Shown: positions 8,472 through 18,171 of the stretch, one piece after another
Layout of the letters: every line of letters begins with the position of its first letter
Numbering within the stretch: the first letter of the stretch is position 1
From: Lunatimonas sp.
GTDB lineage: Bacteria > Bacteroidota > Bacteroidia > Cytophagales > Cyclobacteriaceae
DNA: 64,000 bases
NCBI RefSeq assembly: GCF_020832325.1
Contig: NZ_JAFIEU010000042.1
Location: 124,001 to 188,000, forward strand
Direction of reading: 5' to 3'
Program-made: the position numbers and the translations under genes
Notes under the pieces: model-generated
Told to the model about the DNA's origin: nothing
Databases searched by the model: none
Seen by the model: the letters and a program-made list of their open reading frames with translations, nothing else

Positions 8472-9284
8472 ATGGAAAAGCCAAGAAACTTTTTTTCGGG
8501 AAACCTGAAATTTCTCCGTGAGCGCAGAAGTCTGACGCAGCAGGGGCTGGCGGAGGCGCTGGGCCTCACCCGTTCCAAGGTAAACGCCCTGGAGTCCGGG
8601 CAGACCAAGGCTCCCTCCCCGGAAGATTTCCTGGGTATCTCCGGGTATTTCGGCATCAGCATAGACAGCCTGATCCGGGTGGACCTATCCAAACTTGGGG
8701 AGCTAAAGCTTCGGGAACTGGAGGCGGGCAACGACGTATACATCCGGGGAGGCAACCTGCGGGTCTTGGCCATCAGCGTGGACAAGGGCAACAACGAACA
8801 CGTGGAGTACGTGCCCATCAAGGCCAAGGCGGGGTACATGGCGGGATACAACGACCCCGAATTTATCGCCTCTCTGCCCAAGTTCTCCCTGCCCAACCTG
8901 CCCAAGCAGGGTACGTACCGGATCTTCCCTATCGTGGGAGATTCCATGCTGCCCATCCCCGGGGGAAGCGATGTGGTGACGCAGTATGTGGAAGACTGGT
9001 CCAGCCTCAAAGCAGACACCCCCTGCATTGTGATCTTGAGCGGGCAACAGGATTTTGTTTTTAAGCTGGTGACGGTGGATCCGGAGGGCATGGTAAGGCT
9101 AAAGTCCCTAAACCCCCTCTTTGAGCCTTATGCGGTGCCCGCCGGCGAGGTGCTGGAGATATGGAAATTCCACGCCTACACCAGCCACCAAATCCCCGAG
9201 CCCGAAACCGACCTACAGCAACTGATACGGGCGGTAAAGGAAATGCAACGGGTGGTCAGTGGATGGAAGGAGGGGTCTATTTGA
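8472..9284 (+). CDS. LexA-like repressor: XRE HTH plus S24 self-cleaving peptidase
   Basis: 270 residues. An XRE-type helix-turn-helix is at about 10-62 (SLTQQGLAEALGLTRSKVNA). The S24 (LexA/UmuD) peptidase domain covers about 115-235: the catalytic serine is in VGDSMLPIPGG (Ser158) and the general-base lysine in FVFKLV (Lys198). Ala-Gly pairs at 120-121 and 124-125 are candidate self-cleavage sites at the expected distance before the serine. The gene diverges from imuA across a palindrome. The likely role is to hold the mutasome operon and itself off until RecA-stimulated cleavage. The C-terminal 25 residues form a predicted helix outside the peptidase fold. Confidence 0.88.
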   Translation: MEKPRNFFSGNLKFLRERRSLTQQGLAEALGLTRSKVNALESGQTKAPSPEDFLGISGYFGISIDSLIRVDLSKLGELKLRELEAGNDVYIRGGNLRVLAISVDKGNNEHVEYVPIKAKAGYMAGYNDPEFIASLPKFSLPNLPKQGTYRIFPIVGDSMLPIPGGSDVVTQYVEDWSSLKADTPCIVILSGQQDFVFKLVTVDPEGMVRLKSLNPLFEPYAVPAGEVLEIWKFHAYTSHQIPEPETDLQQLIRAVKEMQRVVSGWKEGSI

Positions 9285-9415
9285 AATTCATAATTTGAAG
9301 AAAATCTGCATTATGAACTCCCTATAAATCAAATATGTAATAAAAATTATTATATAATAAATATATTTTCATTTATTAAAACAATTAAATTAAATAATAA
9401 TCATATATTTTAATT
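9285..9415. other. AT-rich junction between mutasome cassette and defence island
   Basis: The two flanking genes converge here. The stretch is almost only A and T, with a 14-base palindrome TTATTATATAATAA at 9347-9360. It marks a sharp drop in GC from the cassette to the island. No clear terminator with a GC stem is seen. Confidence 0.4.
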
Positions 9416-12400
9416 CTAAATCCCCCTTACTCTCTTATCATAGATATCATCAAACCACATTTTTTTGAACATGGAATTGATCTTGTTTTCGGTCAGCTTG
9501 TTATAAAAATCCAGTTTATCGTTTATGAAATTCAGGAGCTCATTATCGATTTCTTCATTGAATTTATCCTTAATATTTTCCTTACTGTTTTTATCGTTGA
9601 AAAAGCTCATTAATTCCTCATTCGCGTAAATGTTCTTTTTCATTTTCTCAAATTCCACTTGGTCTTCTTCCTTAAGATCTATTCCGAAGGTTTCATTCAA
9701 GGTCTTGATGATGTTACTCAGGAAATCCTTGTCTTCGTCAGTTGGTCCAGCCGGACCAGTTGGCTTCATTCCGGTCATTCCCTTATCAGCACTTTCCAAC
9801 TCCAAACTGGTGGTGAATTGATGTTGGAGTTTGAAACTACCTAAATCAATTTCTTCCAATACCTCCGTGGGCAGTGAATTTTGACTAACGGGAAGCTTCT
9901 TGTACAAATCTGTTAAGAACACATAGTTCTTTTCCAAATTGACATCCGTGAAAGAAATAATCTGGGAGAGAAATCGATATAAACGAATGAAGTCTTTAAT
10001 ATAGGATTTAATTTCAGCAATCTCTTCTTCCGATTTATGCTTTACCATCAGGTTAGCTACTCGTTCCAGAATGGGCTGGAGTTTTTCTTTGTGATCTCCT
10101 TTTCTGAAAAATAACCCAGCGTAATCATTGAGTTCTTTTTGAGTATAAATTCCCGATGATTCGACCTTCCCGAGGACATCATACAATGAATTTGGATCTG
10201 TCTGATCTATCAATTCCATGTAGGTTCCTCCGTAGTAATCCTGAAAATCCTGCTGGATTTTTTCTGGGTCATTGACAAAATCTAAGACCATGGTGGAATC
10301 CTTTCCACTTGTCCTCCTGTTGAGTCGGCTTAGGGTCTGAACGGTACTGGTTCCACCAAGTCTTTTGTCCACAAACATGGTATGCAGGAGAGGTTCGTCA
10401 AAACCGGTTTGATACATGTTTGCCACAATCAATATGCGGTATTGAGGGAGTTTCAAAGCATCCGGAATTTGAACCTTCCCCCCTAGGCTGTTCATGTTTT
10501 CCTTGGTGTAATCCATTCCCGTCTCGGAATCAGTAACTGTTCCACTGAACGCCACTAAGGCTTCGTAGGGAAGCTTCAATTCCCTCATGATCTCATCAAA
10601 CTTCCGCTTATATCGAACTGCATGAAGGCGTGAACGAGTGACCAACATTGCACGTGCCTTTCCCTGGATTTCATTTTGTGTTTTAAAAAAAAAATGCTCC
10701 AACATGATCCGGGTTTTCCGCTCAATCGCATGATCCTGAAGATCAACATAACTACTGAGGAGCCTTACTGTCTTACGAGTTTCATACTCCTTATCCGGAA
10801 TATGTTCCCTTCTTACCAACTTATAATATCTCCGCCAAGAGACGTAATTTTTCAGTACATCAAGGATAAACCCTTCCTTGATGGCCTGCTCCATAGTGTA
10901 TATATCAAAAGGTATTTTTTGCCCATTTCTTTCTGTTCCAAAAATCTCCAAGGTCTTTGGCTTAGGAGTGGCAGTAAATGCAAAAAATGAAATATTTGAT
11001 TGATCTCCTTTTCGCTTGATTTCCTCCTCAATAATTTCATCAATATTCTTATCTAGCACGTCTTTTTCTTCCGACTCTTCCAGAGAAAGTGCTTTTCGAA
11101 GGTGACGGGCTGATTCACCGGATTGAGAACTGTGGGCTTCATCAATGATCACGGCATAAGTTTTGGACTTATTTTGGCTAACAAAGTCTGAAATGACGGG
11201 GAACTTTTGAAGTGTTGTTACAATCACCCGTTTTCCATCTTCAATTGCGGCCTTTAGATCCTGAGCAGTTTTATTGTCATCAATGTAAGCCACTGTACCT
11301 GGTGTCTGTTCAAACTGTCGGATGTTATCCTGAATTTGACGGTCCAATACCTTACGATCTGTGACAACAATTACTCCGGAGAATAACGCCTTTGCATCAT
11401 CTGATCTTCGATAAAAATCGGATAATCTGTGGGTCAACCATGAAATGGTATTGGATTTCCCTGAACCGGCAGAATGCTGAATCAGGTATTTTTGGCCAAC
11501 ACCTTTTTCAGCCACATCATTAAGAAGTTTCTGTACAGCCCTTCTCTGATGAAAACGGGGAAAGATGAGAATATCCTTGGATTTTTCTCTAAGGGCCCTC
11601 GTTTTCGGGTCGTAGAATTTCTCCTTGTTTTCCTGAAGGTTAATGTAATTCTGAATCAAGTCCAACAATGAATCCTTGGTCAGTACATCTTCCCATAAAT
11701 ACGAGGTAGGATATCCATCCGGGTTTTCATTGATCAGAGCTTTATTGAATGGCAAGAAAAAGGTGCTTTTACCAGCGAGTCTGGTGGTCATAAATACTTT
11801 TTCGGTACCTACAGCAAAGTGCACCAAGCAGCGCTTGAACTCAAACAACTTCTCGTTGGGATCTCGATCTTCGATGTATTGCTTGATGGCATGCAGGTGA
11901 TTTTGTCCGGTCAAGGCATTTTTCAGCTCCATCGTAATGACGGGAATCCCGTTGACAAAAAACACCAAGTCAATTGAATTCTCATTGTTCTTGGAGTATT
12001 TCAACTGACGGATAATTGTCAACCGATTTTTATCATACCATTCCCGATGCTCGGGACTTTTATCATGATTAGGTTTGAAATAAACCAAATCAATTGTTTG
12101 GCCTCTGTCTTTGACCTTCTCACGAAATAAGGAAAGAGTCTTTCTTTTACTCAGTGATTCTGACACCCGATAAATGATTTTCTCATCAACCTGACTGCCA
12201 TATTGGACTTTTAGCGCTTCATACTTTTTGGGTTGTGTATCTTTAATAAAACCAATGACATCCTCTGGAATCAAACATAAATCTTTGTCATAGACAGAAC
12301 TAGGCTTCAATGTGTACTCAGAAAAGTAAGGCGAGATATCCCTGGTAAGATATCTCGCAATATGATCCTCAAAATGAAATTCTTTGGTTCCCTCTGCCAT
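9416..12400 (-). CDS. hsdR: Type I restriction enzyme, R subunit
   Basis: 994 residues, normal for HsdR. The N-terminal nuclease domain has Asp144 (SIDLVFFVNG) and the E-x-K pair at 158-160 (MELKN), the PD-(D/E)XK cleavage site. The SF2 motor follows: Walker A HSAGSGKSNT around 309-318, DEAH at 420-423, and the FAFTATP motif III. The C-terminal third is helical and binds the methylase core. HsdR translocates DNA and cuts at a distance when the HsdM2S complex finds an unmethylated site. Its start overlaps the rmuC stop (TAATG), so the two are coupled. No frameshift is visible. Confidence 0.95.
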   Translation of the reverse strand: MAEGTKEFHFEDHIARYLTRDISPYFSEYTLKPSSVYDKDLCLIPEDVIGFIKDTQPKKYEALKVQYGSQVDEKIIYRVSESLSKRKTLSLFREKVKDRGQTIDLVYFKPNHDKSPEHREWYDKNRLTIIRQLKYSKNNENSIDLVFFVNGIPVITMELKNALTGQNHLHAIKQYIEDRDPNEKLFEFKRCLVHFAVGTEKVFMTTRLAGKSTFFLPFNKALINENPDGYPTSYLWEDVLTKDSLLDLIQNYINLQENKEKFYDPKTRALREKSKDILIFPRFHQRRAVQKLLNDVAEKGVGQKYLIQHSAGSGKSNTISWLTHRLSDFYRRSDDAKALFSGVIVVTDRKVLDRQIQDNIRQFEQTPGTVAYIDDNKTAQDLKAAIEDGKRVIVTTLQKFPVISDFVSQNKSKTYAVIIDEAHSSQSGESARHLRKALSLEESEEKDVLDKNIDEIIEEEIKRKGDQSNISFFAFTATPKPKTLEIFGTERNGQKIPFDIYTMEQAIKEGFILDVLKNYVSWRRYYKLVRREHIPDKEYETRKTVRLLSSYVDLQDHAIERKTRIMLEHFFFKTQNEIQGKARAMLVTRSRLHAVRYKRKFDEIMRELKLPYEALVAFSGTVTDSETGMDYTKENMNSLGGKVQIPDALKLPQYRILIVANMYQTGFDEPLLHTMFVDKRLGGTSTVQTLSRLNRRTSGKDSTMVLDFVNDPEKIQQDFQDYYGGTYMELIDQTDPNSLYDVLGKVESSGIYTQKELNDYAGLFFRKGDHKEKLQPILERVANLMVKHKSEEEIAEIKSYIKDFIRLYRFLSQIISFTDVNLEKNYVFLTDLYKKLPVSQNSLPTEVLEEIDLGSFKLQHQFTTSLELESADKGMTGMKPTGPAGPTDEDKDFLSNIIKTLNETFGIDLKEEDQVEFEKMKKNIYANEELMSFFNDKNSKENIKDKFNEEIDNELLNFINDKLDFYNKLTENKINSMFKKMWFDDIYDKRVRGI

Positions 12401-13935
12401 TAGATGATATCGTTTATATCAAAACTATCCGTTTTCTCTTCCAATCCTGCCGGAAGTTCTTTCTTATTCTTTACCCCCAATTTTTTCAGGGAATTTGCCC
12501 TATTTACCAGATTCCCACTTCCTTCGGAAAGCTGACTCAGTGCTGTATTGTAATGCCCTTGGGCTCCTTCAATTGCTTTACCTACCTTCTGAAGCGTTTC
12601 TACAAAGCCAACAAACTTATCATACAGCTTGGCTCCAGCATCAGCGATTGCAACTGCATTTTGATTTTGATATTCCCGCTTCCAAAGGTCCACAATAAGC
12701 TTGAGTGAAGTTATTAAATTGGTTGGATTAAGCAACAAGATACGTTTTTCATAAGCGAAATTCCACAAATCGGGATCACCTTTGATCGCAGCTATATAAG
12801 CAGCCTCATTTGGTATAAACATCATCACAAAATCTAACGCTTTATCATAATCATCATATCCCTTAGTTGAGAGTTGTACTATATGTGATTTTACGGCTTG
12901 AATATGTTCTTTTAGATGTTTTTCTTGTTCCAAAGATTCTGTGGCTTCCACATATCGAGTATAAGCATTCAGAGAAACTTTGGAATCAATAATCACGGTT
13001 CTGCTATCCGGGTATTTGATCACGGCATCCGGACGCATCTTTTTGTTTTCTGAATCAGACTTGAGCGGATTTCCGAATTCGTCCTTCAGGACTTCTTCCA
13101 TGAAATACTCTTCATCTTTTCGCAAGCCTGACTTTTCCAAGATGCTTTCCAAAATCATCTCGCCCCAATTCCCTTGGGTTTTGGCTTCCCCTTTTAGTGC
13201 CTTGGTAAGGTTCTTTGCCTCCTCACTGATTACTTTATTCAGTTCTGCCAATTCCTTGACCTTCGCAGCAAGAGAAAACCGTTCCTTGGATTCGGCATCA
13301 TAGACCTCTTCCACTTTCTTTTTAAAGTCGCCAATATTTTCCCCGAGTGGTTTCAAGATCGCAGTAAGCTTCTCTTCATTGATTGAAGTAAACTTGGCTG
13401 TCTTAGCCTCTAATATCTCATTGGCAATCAATTCAAAGTCTTTCTTAGCCTGTTCTCCCAATTGCTGGATTTCCTTCTTTTGGGTATCCAGTTTTTCTTG
13501 AATCGAAGTATTAATAGCCGTCTGACTGGATAAGTCTTTATTGGCCTCATTCAGCTTTTCTTGTGTTTCATTAAGCTTGCTTTGCAGGTCATTAACCTGA
13601 TCTGATTTTTCTTTTACTTTCTCTTTTTCGGATTCCAGGTGTCCTTTGACTATTTCCAGCTCTACCCGATAGTCTTCTAACTTTTTTTTGAATGAATCTT
13701 TATCCGCTGTCAAAGACTCCTTTTCCTTAACCGTTTCATCCAATTCCTCTTTCAGGTGTGCCAATTCTGAATTGGATGTGGCCTTGAATTCAACAAACTC
13801 TCGATCCAATTCGGTGTATTTCTGCTTTTCCTCTGCCAATACCTTCTGATGGGAGGAACTTGTGGTGGTTTTACTTAGCAACCAACCAATAATGAGGCTT
13901 ACTAAGCCAATAAAAATGTAGATTAAAAATTCCAT
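12400..13935 (-). CDS. rmuC: RmuC-family protein inside the type I RM operon
   Basis: 511 residues. An N-terminal membrane helix (MEFLIYIFIGLVSLIIGWLL) is followed by a long coiled coil (about 25-190) rich in K, E and Q. The RmuC core follows: the GNWGEMILESILEKSGL phrase around 255-275, MRPDAVIKYPDSRTVIIDSK and FVMMFIPNEAAY. RmuC proteins limit DNA inversion and have a restriction-endonuclease-like fold. The gene sits between hsdS and hsdR with a 6-base gap and a TAATG overlap, so it is produced with the restriction system. That setting suggests a work-sharing role in defence or DNA processing, which is inference. Confidence 0.9.
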   Translation of the reverse strand: MEFLIYIFIGLVSLIIGWLLSKTTTSSSHQKVLAEEKQKYTELDREFVEFKATSNSELAHLKEELDETVKEKESLTADKDSFKKKLEDYRVELEIVKGHLESEKEKVKEKSDQVNDLQSKLNETQEKLNEANKDLSSQTAINTSIQEKLDTQKKEIQQLGEQAKKDFELIANEILEAKTAKFTSINEEKLTAILKPLGENIGDFKKKVEEVYDAESKERFSLAAKVKELAELNKVISEEAKNLTKALKGEAKTQGNWGEMILESILEKSGLRKDEEYFMEEVLKDEFGNPLKSDSENKKMRPDAVIKYPDSRTVIIDSKVSLNAYTRYVEATESLEQEKHLKEHIQAVKSHIVQLSTKGYDDYDKALDFVMMFIPNEAAYIAAIKGDPDLWNFAYEKRILLLNPTNLITSLKLIVDLWKREYQNQNAVAIADAGAKLYDKFVGFVETLQKVGKAIEGAQGHYNTALSQLSEGSGNLVNRANSLKKLGVKNKKELPAGLEEKTDSFDINDII

Positions 13936-13941
13936 GGTTTA

Positions 13942-15291
13942 TTAATTTGATGGTTCCCAATCTCTTACATCAATTTTTCCAGTAACAGCTTCTGAAATTA
14001 GAGATTGGCGATATTCTTTTAATTTTTCAATAGCCGAGTAAATTTTATCAATAGTCGTATCGATTGAGCTTGTTATTTCTTGGAGATGTTCACCAATTTT
14101 TATCTGCTCGTTAATTGGCGGCAACAATACAGGAACACTTTTTAATAGCTCCTGACTTAAAGATGCCCTTGTCACAAGATTCATCTCTTTTACTAAATGA
14201 TGCCTAACAATATGAGATCTAAAATAGAATTTCGAGAACCATTTATTTAACTCTTGGAAAGGGTTTTGCGGTCTAAATCTTATTAGAAACCCTGCAAAAA
14301 CAGCAGCAGGAACTGAATTTAAGCAAACTGATGAAAGGCCAATTTCCTCTACGGTTTCAGATGTCCTTGTGAAGAAAATATCACCTTCCAAAACTGAATA
14401 ATTTTCTTTATCCAATTCTGAGGATTTGGCCAATCCTAATATTTGATCAGGCAATGATGCATTTTTGTAAACATCTGAATAGCTAATAAATGGATCTCCT
14501 TCTCCAAAATACTCACTCCCGGCACTAACCCCATTTTGGCATTTCCCGAGATATCGCAATTTCTTTATGTCCCAATGCTCCGGAATCTCCCCAATCCAAT
14601 CGATTCCACTATCCTTCATCCGGACTGAGGGATTGAGTCCTTTGGTCACCGCTTCATTGATAACTGCCTTTCGTTTCTCCTCAAGAGCCTGAATCAACCG
14701 CTGCTTCTTTTCAATCAATTCATCAATCAAAGCGGTTTGATGATCAAGATAGCGGGCAATTTCCAGAGCATCGAAGTTTGGAGGAATTGGCATCAAAAAG
14801 TTCCTCAGGTTAGTAATACTTACCCCTCCGATCAATCCCGCCAATGATTCTGTGAACTGCTTTTGGAAAATCTCCGATTTCAGAAAGTAAAAGGTGTACT
14901 TAGCCAACCATTTTTTTTCTAAGTCGATACATGCCAATTTATTGACAAAACAGACTTCCTGGTTAATAAATGCCATTTTTCGTCCTGCACTTCCTCCCTC
15001 GATACATAGTAATGAAGAGAAAGCAGGGGCAACCTTTAAATTGACTTGATCCCTGGGAATCCGAGTTCCATTTTCATAATTGACCGCAGTCGTGTTAACA
15101 TCAATGTCTTTTGAAGCTATATAAGCAAGATGATCTGGATCATCAGATTCAAATTCTAATTTTTGACTATCATTAAGACTATTTCCTGTGAACACATTAG
15201 CATAATATTTCATTTTGCTAATCTGCCATTCACTTGGAATTTGTCCAATCCAGTCTACCCCGGAATCTATGTAGGACTCGTACTTTTTCAT
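13942..15291 (-). CDS. hsdS: Type I RM specificity subunit
   Basis: 449 residues, with the two-half layout of HsdS. Each half starts with the same phrase: DSGVDWIGQIPSEW (about residues 8-21) and DSGIDWIGEIPEHW (about 227-240). Each target-recognition domain is followed by a conserved helix (QTALIDELIEKKQRLIQALEEKR in the first half, given here only by its start and end residues 190-212). The two domains read the two halves of a split DNA site. The start overlaps the hsdM stop as ATGA. The two recognition domains differ clearly, so the target is probably asymmetric. Confidence 0.93.
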   Translation of the reverse strand: MKKYESYIDSGVDWIGQIPSEWQISKMKYYANVFTGNSLNDSQKLEFESDDPDHLAYIASKDIDVNTTAVNYENGTRIPRDQVNLKVAPAFSSLLCIEGGSAGRKMAFINQEVCFVNKLACIDLEKKWLAKYTFYFLKSEIFQKQFTESLAGLIGGVSITNLRNFLMPIPPNFDALEIARYLDHQTALIDELIEKKQRLIQALEEKRKAVINEAVTKGLNPSVRMKDSGIDWIGEIPEHWDIKKLRYLGKCQNGVSAGSEYFGEGDPFISYSDVYKNASLPDQILGLAKSSELDKENYSVLEGDIFFTRTSETVEEIGLSSVCLNSVPAAVFAGFLIRFRPQNPFQELNKWFSKFYFRSHIVRHHLVKEMNLVTRASLSQELLKSVPVLLPPINEQIKIGEHLQEITSSIDTTIDKIYSAIEKLKEYRQSLISEAVTGKIDVRDWEPSN

Positions 15292-17066
15292 TTAAATAAG
15301 TCTAAAATCAAGTCTTTGATCCCTTTCTCTGATTCATTTCCAAACTCCAATTCATGAATTTCCGCCTTGATATCTCCTGTGGATCGAAGAGGTTTGAATT
15401 CTGTGAAATACTTGGAGAAATTGATCTCATACCCGATTCGGGTTTTATCAAAGTCTATCCAAGCGTTTTTAACATGGGGAAGCACCTCCTTTTCAAAGTA
15501 CACTTCGATATCCTCCGACAAGGGGATATTTTCCTTATCCCGCTTTTTGGTATCCGGTTTTAGCTCTCCGTTTCGGCCTTGCTTAGGCTTGCCCTTTTCA
15601 TCCAATTCAGGCTGCTCTATGGTTACTTGGTAGTAGCCGAAGAATTCATTGTCGAAGATTTTGCAGTAAGATCCCTCTTCGAAACGAGTGTATAAGTCCA
15701 CTATTTTCTGAATATGGTATTCTTCGATTTTATTTCGCTTATTACCCAAGCTTCTTTTTTCAGGACGACAAAATCCTTCCTTCTGACTTGACTTGTCATC
15801 TGCCTCTACTGCATTGATAAGCTGAACTTTACCTCGACGATGAGAAGGCTTGTTATTATTCAAAAACCAGATAAAGGTGTTGATCCCAGTGTTGTAGAAT
15901 AGATCTTTTGGAAGGGCAACAATGCACTCTAACCAATCATTGGAAATGATCCATTTACGGATATCACTTTCTCCACTTCCTGCACCTCCAGAAAACAAAG
16001 GAGAACCATTGGTTACGACCGCAATCTTACTTCCCTCATACTCCATCTTGCTAATCATATGCTGAAGGAATAGTAATTGACCGTCACTTTTAGCTGGTAG
16101 TCCTGCATAGAATCGACCAGCTGGATTTGCACTTTCATTGATAATGTAATCCGCATCCTTACTCCAAGTCACTCCATAGGGGGGATTGGCCAGCATATAG
16201 TGGAACTTCTTATCAGCAAATCGATCCTGAGTAAATGTATTCCCGTGCCGAATGTTATCAATATTCTCTCCGGTAATCAAGGCTTCTGATTTCGCAATCG
16301 CATAAGACTGTTCGTTGATTTCCTGACCATACGTTCGGATTGTAGGCTTATTTGATTGATTCGCACTGAGCACTTCTACTACATAATTCTTGGCAATATT
16401 GATCATTCCACCAGTTCCCATTGCCGGGTCATAGATCGTCCGGATGATACCAGGTTGAGTAAATACCTCTTTCTCTGTACTGAACATCACTTCAATCATC
16501 AATTGAACCACATCTCTTGGGGTGAAATGCTCCCCGGCGGTTTCATTGCTCTGTTCGTTGGAGATACGGATCAATTCCTCAAAGATGTATCCCATATCAT
16601 GGTTGTCAATCTTATCGGTATGGAGATCCACTTTGCAGATCGCATCGATCATCTGGTACAACAATCGATTCTTAAGCAGTCGACCAATTACTTTTTCAAA
16701 CTGGAAATTGTCGATGATATCTCTAACCTCCTTGTTGAATCCATAGAGGTAATTGTTAAAATCAATCTCAATTGTCTTGGGATTCTCCCGAAGAGACTCA
16801 AATGTATGACGTGAAATATTGTAGAACTGAAGGCCTCCGGCAGCTTTTCGGAGAATCGGATCCAGTTTATCCTCAGCCACCTTGTCCTTAAAGTTGTTAT
16901 AAGCCTCCCGGACTTTCCCATTGACTGGCTCAAGGATGCAGTCCAATCGTCTAAGCACCACAAAAGGCAAGAGAACATCTCCAATCTCATTTTTACGGAA
17001 GACGTTCCAAAGAACCTTGTCCGTGATCTGGAAAATAAAGCCTACTACTTCTTTTTTATTGGTCAT
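15288..17066 (-). CDS. hsdM: Type I RM methylase subunit (N6-adenine)
   Basis: 592 residues. An N-terminal HsdM helical domain (about 8-140) precedes the methylase domain with the SAM-binding DPAMGTGG at 213-220 and the catalytic NPPYG at 294-298. It is complete and intact. It methylates adenine in the site chosen by HsdS and forms the core that HsdR binds. The gene follows a 64-base gap after the protein of unknown function encoded upstream; the gap holds CATATTTG on the minus strand, one base off a TAnnTTTG box, so a separate weak promoter is possible. Confidence 0.95.
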   Translation of the reverse strand: MTNKKEVVGFIFQITDKVLWNVFRKNEIGDVLLPFVVLRRLDCILEPVNGKVREAYNNFKDKVAEDKLDPILRKAAGGLQFYNISRHTFESLRENPKTIEIDFNNYLYGFNKEVRDIIDNFQFEKVIGRLLKNRLLYQMIDAICKVDLHTDKIDNHDMGYIFEELIRISNEQSNETAGEHFTPRDVVQLMIEVMFSTEKEVFTQPGIIRTIYDPAMGTGGMINIAKNYVVEVLSANQSNKPTIRTYGQEINEQSYAIAKSEALITGENIDNIRHGNTFTQDRFADKKFHYMLANPPYGVTWSKDADYIINESANPAGRFYAGLPAKSDGQLLFLQHMISKMEYEGSKIAVVTNGSPLFSGGAGSGESDIRKWIISNDWLECIVALPKDLFYNTGINTFIWFLNNNKPSHRRGKVQLINAVEADDKSSQKEGFCRPEKRSLGNKRNKIEEYHIQKIVDLYTRFEEGSYCKIFDNEFFGYYQVTIEQPELDEKGKPKQGRNGELKPDTKKRDKENIPLSEDIEVYFEKEVLPHVKNAWIDFDKTRIGYEINFSKYFTEFKPLRSTGDIKAEIHELEFGNESEKGIKDLILDLFK

Positions 17067-17130
17067 TTTAGTGATTCAAATTGATGGTACAAATATGAGA
17101 AAGATCTGTGCAGTAGAAGTGCATTGGAAA

Positions 17131-18171
17131 TCAAACACTATTTACTAACCGATTTATTAGGGTTTTGTCTGTTTTACAATCTCCAAAAACAAATCCTTGA
17201 TATTTACCATCTACAAGATCCCTACTGAATTTTTTAACTATTTTCAACCTAATGAATGAGGATTGAAATTCTAAATCACCTTTTGATTCCAGTAAGGCAT
17301 GAAACCATTGATTAAGTCGAAAATCATTGATTTTACGAACTTCCTTCATGTTGGCGGGATTGAATACACAAAACCCTCTTTCACAAGCCGCATTCGCATA
17401 ATTGATTATGAGTTTTCTATTATGGAAAAGTTCAGATTTTTGAAAAACAATCTCGCATAAAATCTCATATTTTCTCAAGGCTTTTATCCTAATTATAATT
17501 TTTGTTGCAAAAGCAGAAAGTTCATCTTCATTTTCACTTTCGTACTTGGTAATCAAGGTAAAATGAAATGGAACTAAAATAATTTGAGGCAGAGTTTTAT
17601 CCAGAAGTTGGATCATATTTTCTTCCCCAATATGAACAATTTGGCCTTTTACTTTTTGGGTATTTTCAAAAATATACTCGTCGACAAGGACCATTGAGTT
17701 TATTGGCTTAGCATCAAGCCTAAACAATTCATGCCATCCTATGCTGGCCCCATTTTCCCAAACTTGCCCCTCCTCTAATTCTTTAAAAAAACTCAGATTA
17801 AGAACTTTATCATTAAAATCATCTGCGGATAATACTAATACACCAATTCTTTCAGATAAATCAGCTGCATCCTCTTTGGATAATTTCAAAAAAAAGATAT
17901 CTCTAGGCTTTTCCTCAATGGTTTCCTCCGGCAAATCATATATCTCGTTAAAAAAATCCCTTAAAGGTAAAGGCTCTCTTCCCCCTGTAATTGCGATGTA
18001 TGATAGTATAAGTTCATTATTTTCCTTAAGAAGAGTCTCATATTCTTCATCTGAAATATTCAGACAAATATCTGTGTGATATTTAAAAAGAAAACTCCAA
18101 TTCGGATAATCCTCTTGAAATAATAAAACATTCTCAAAAACATCAGGTTCAGCGTATATAGTTATTCTCAT
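17131..18171 (-). CDS. Unknown protein, third gene of a helicase-ATPase module
   Basis: 346 residues, no signal peptide, no membrane segment, no family recognised. The N-terminus (MRITIYAEPDVFENVLLFQED) looks like an alpha/beta fold. The middle contains SMVLVDEYIFENT followed by KVKGQIVHIGEEN, and the C-terminal half has basic helical stretches. The phrase with D-x-Y-I is reminiscent of PLD-like C-terminal domains, but I cannot confirm it. Its start overlaps the stop of the ATPase gene by 4 bases (ATGA), so the products are made together. By position it may be the effector or partner of the ATPase; this is inference. Confidence 0.5.
   Translation of the reverse strand: MRITIYAEPDVFENVLLFQEDYPNWSFLFKYHTDICLNISDEEYETLLKENNELILSYIAITGGREPLPLRDFFNEIYDLPEETIEEKPRDIFFLKLSKEDAADLSERIGVLVLSADDFNDKVLNLSFFKELEEGQVWENGASIGWHELFRLDAKPINSMVLVDEYIFENTQKVKGQIVHIGEENMIQLLDKTLPQIILVPFHFTLITKYESENEDELSAFATKIIIRIKALRKYEILCEIVFQKSELFHNRKLIINYANAACERGFCVFNPANMKEVRKINDFRLNQWFHALLESKGDLEFQSSFIRLKIVKKFSRDLVDGKYQGFVFGDCKTDKTLINRLVNSV

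Noticed and set aside
9340-9365. AT palindrome as a terminator after hsdR
   Set aside because: The stem contains only A and T, and there is no following T run of clear strand; kept only as part of the AT-rich junction.
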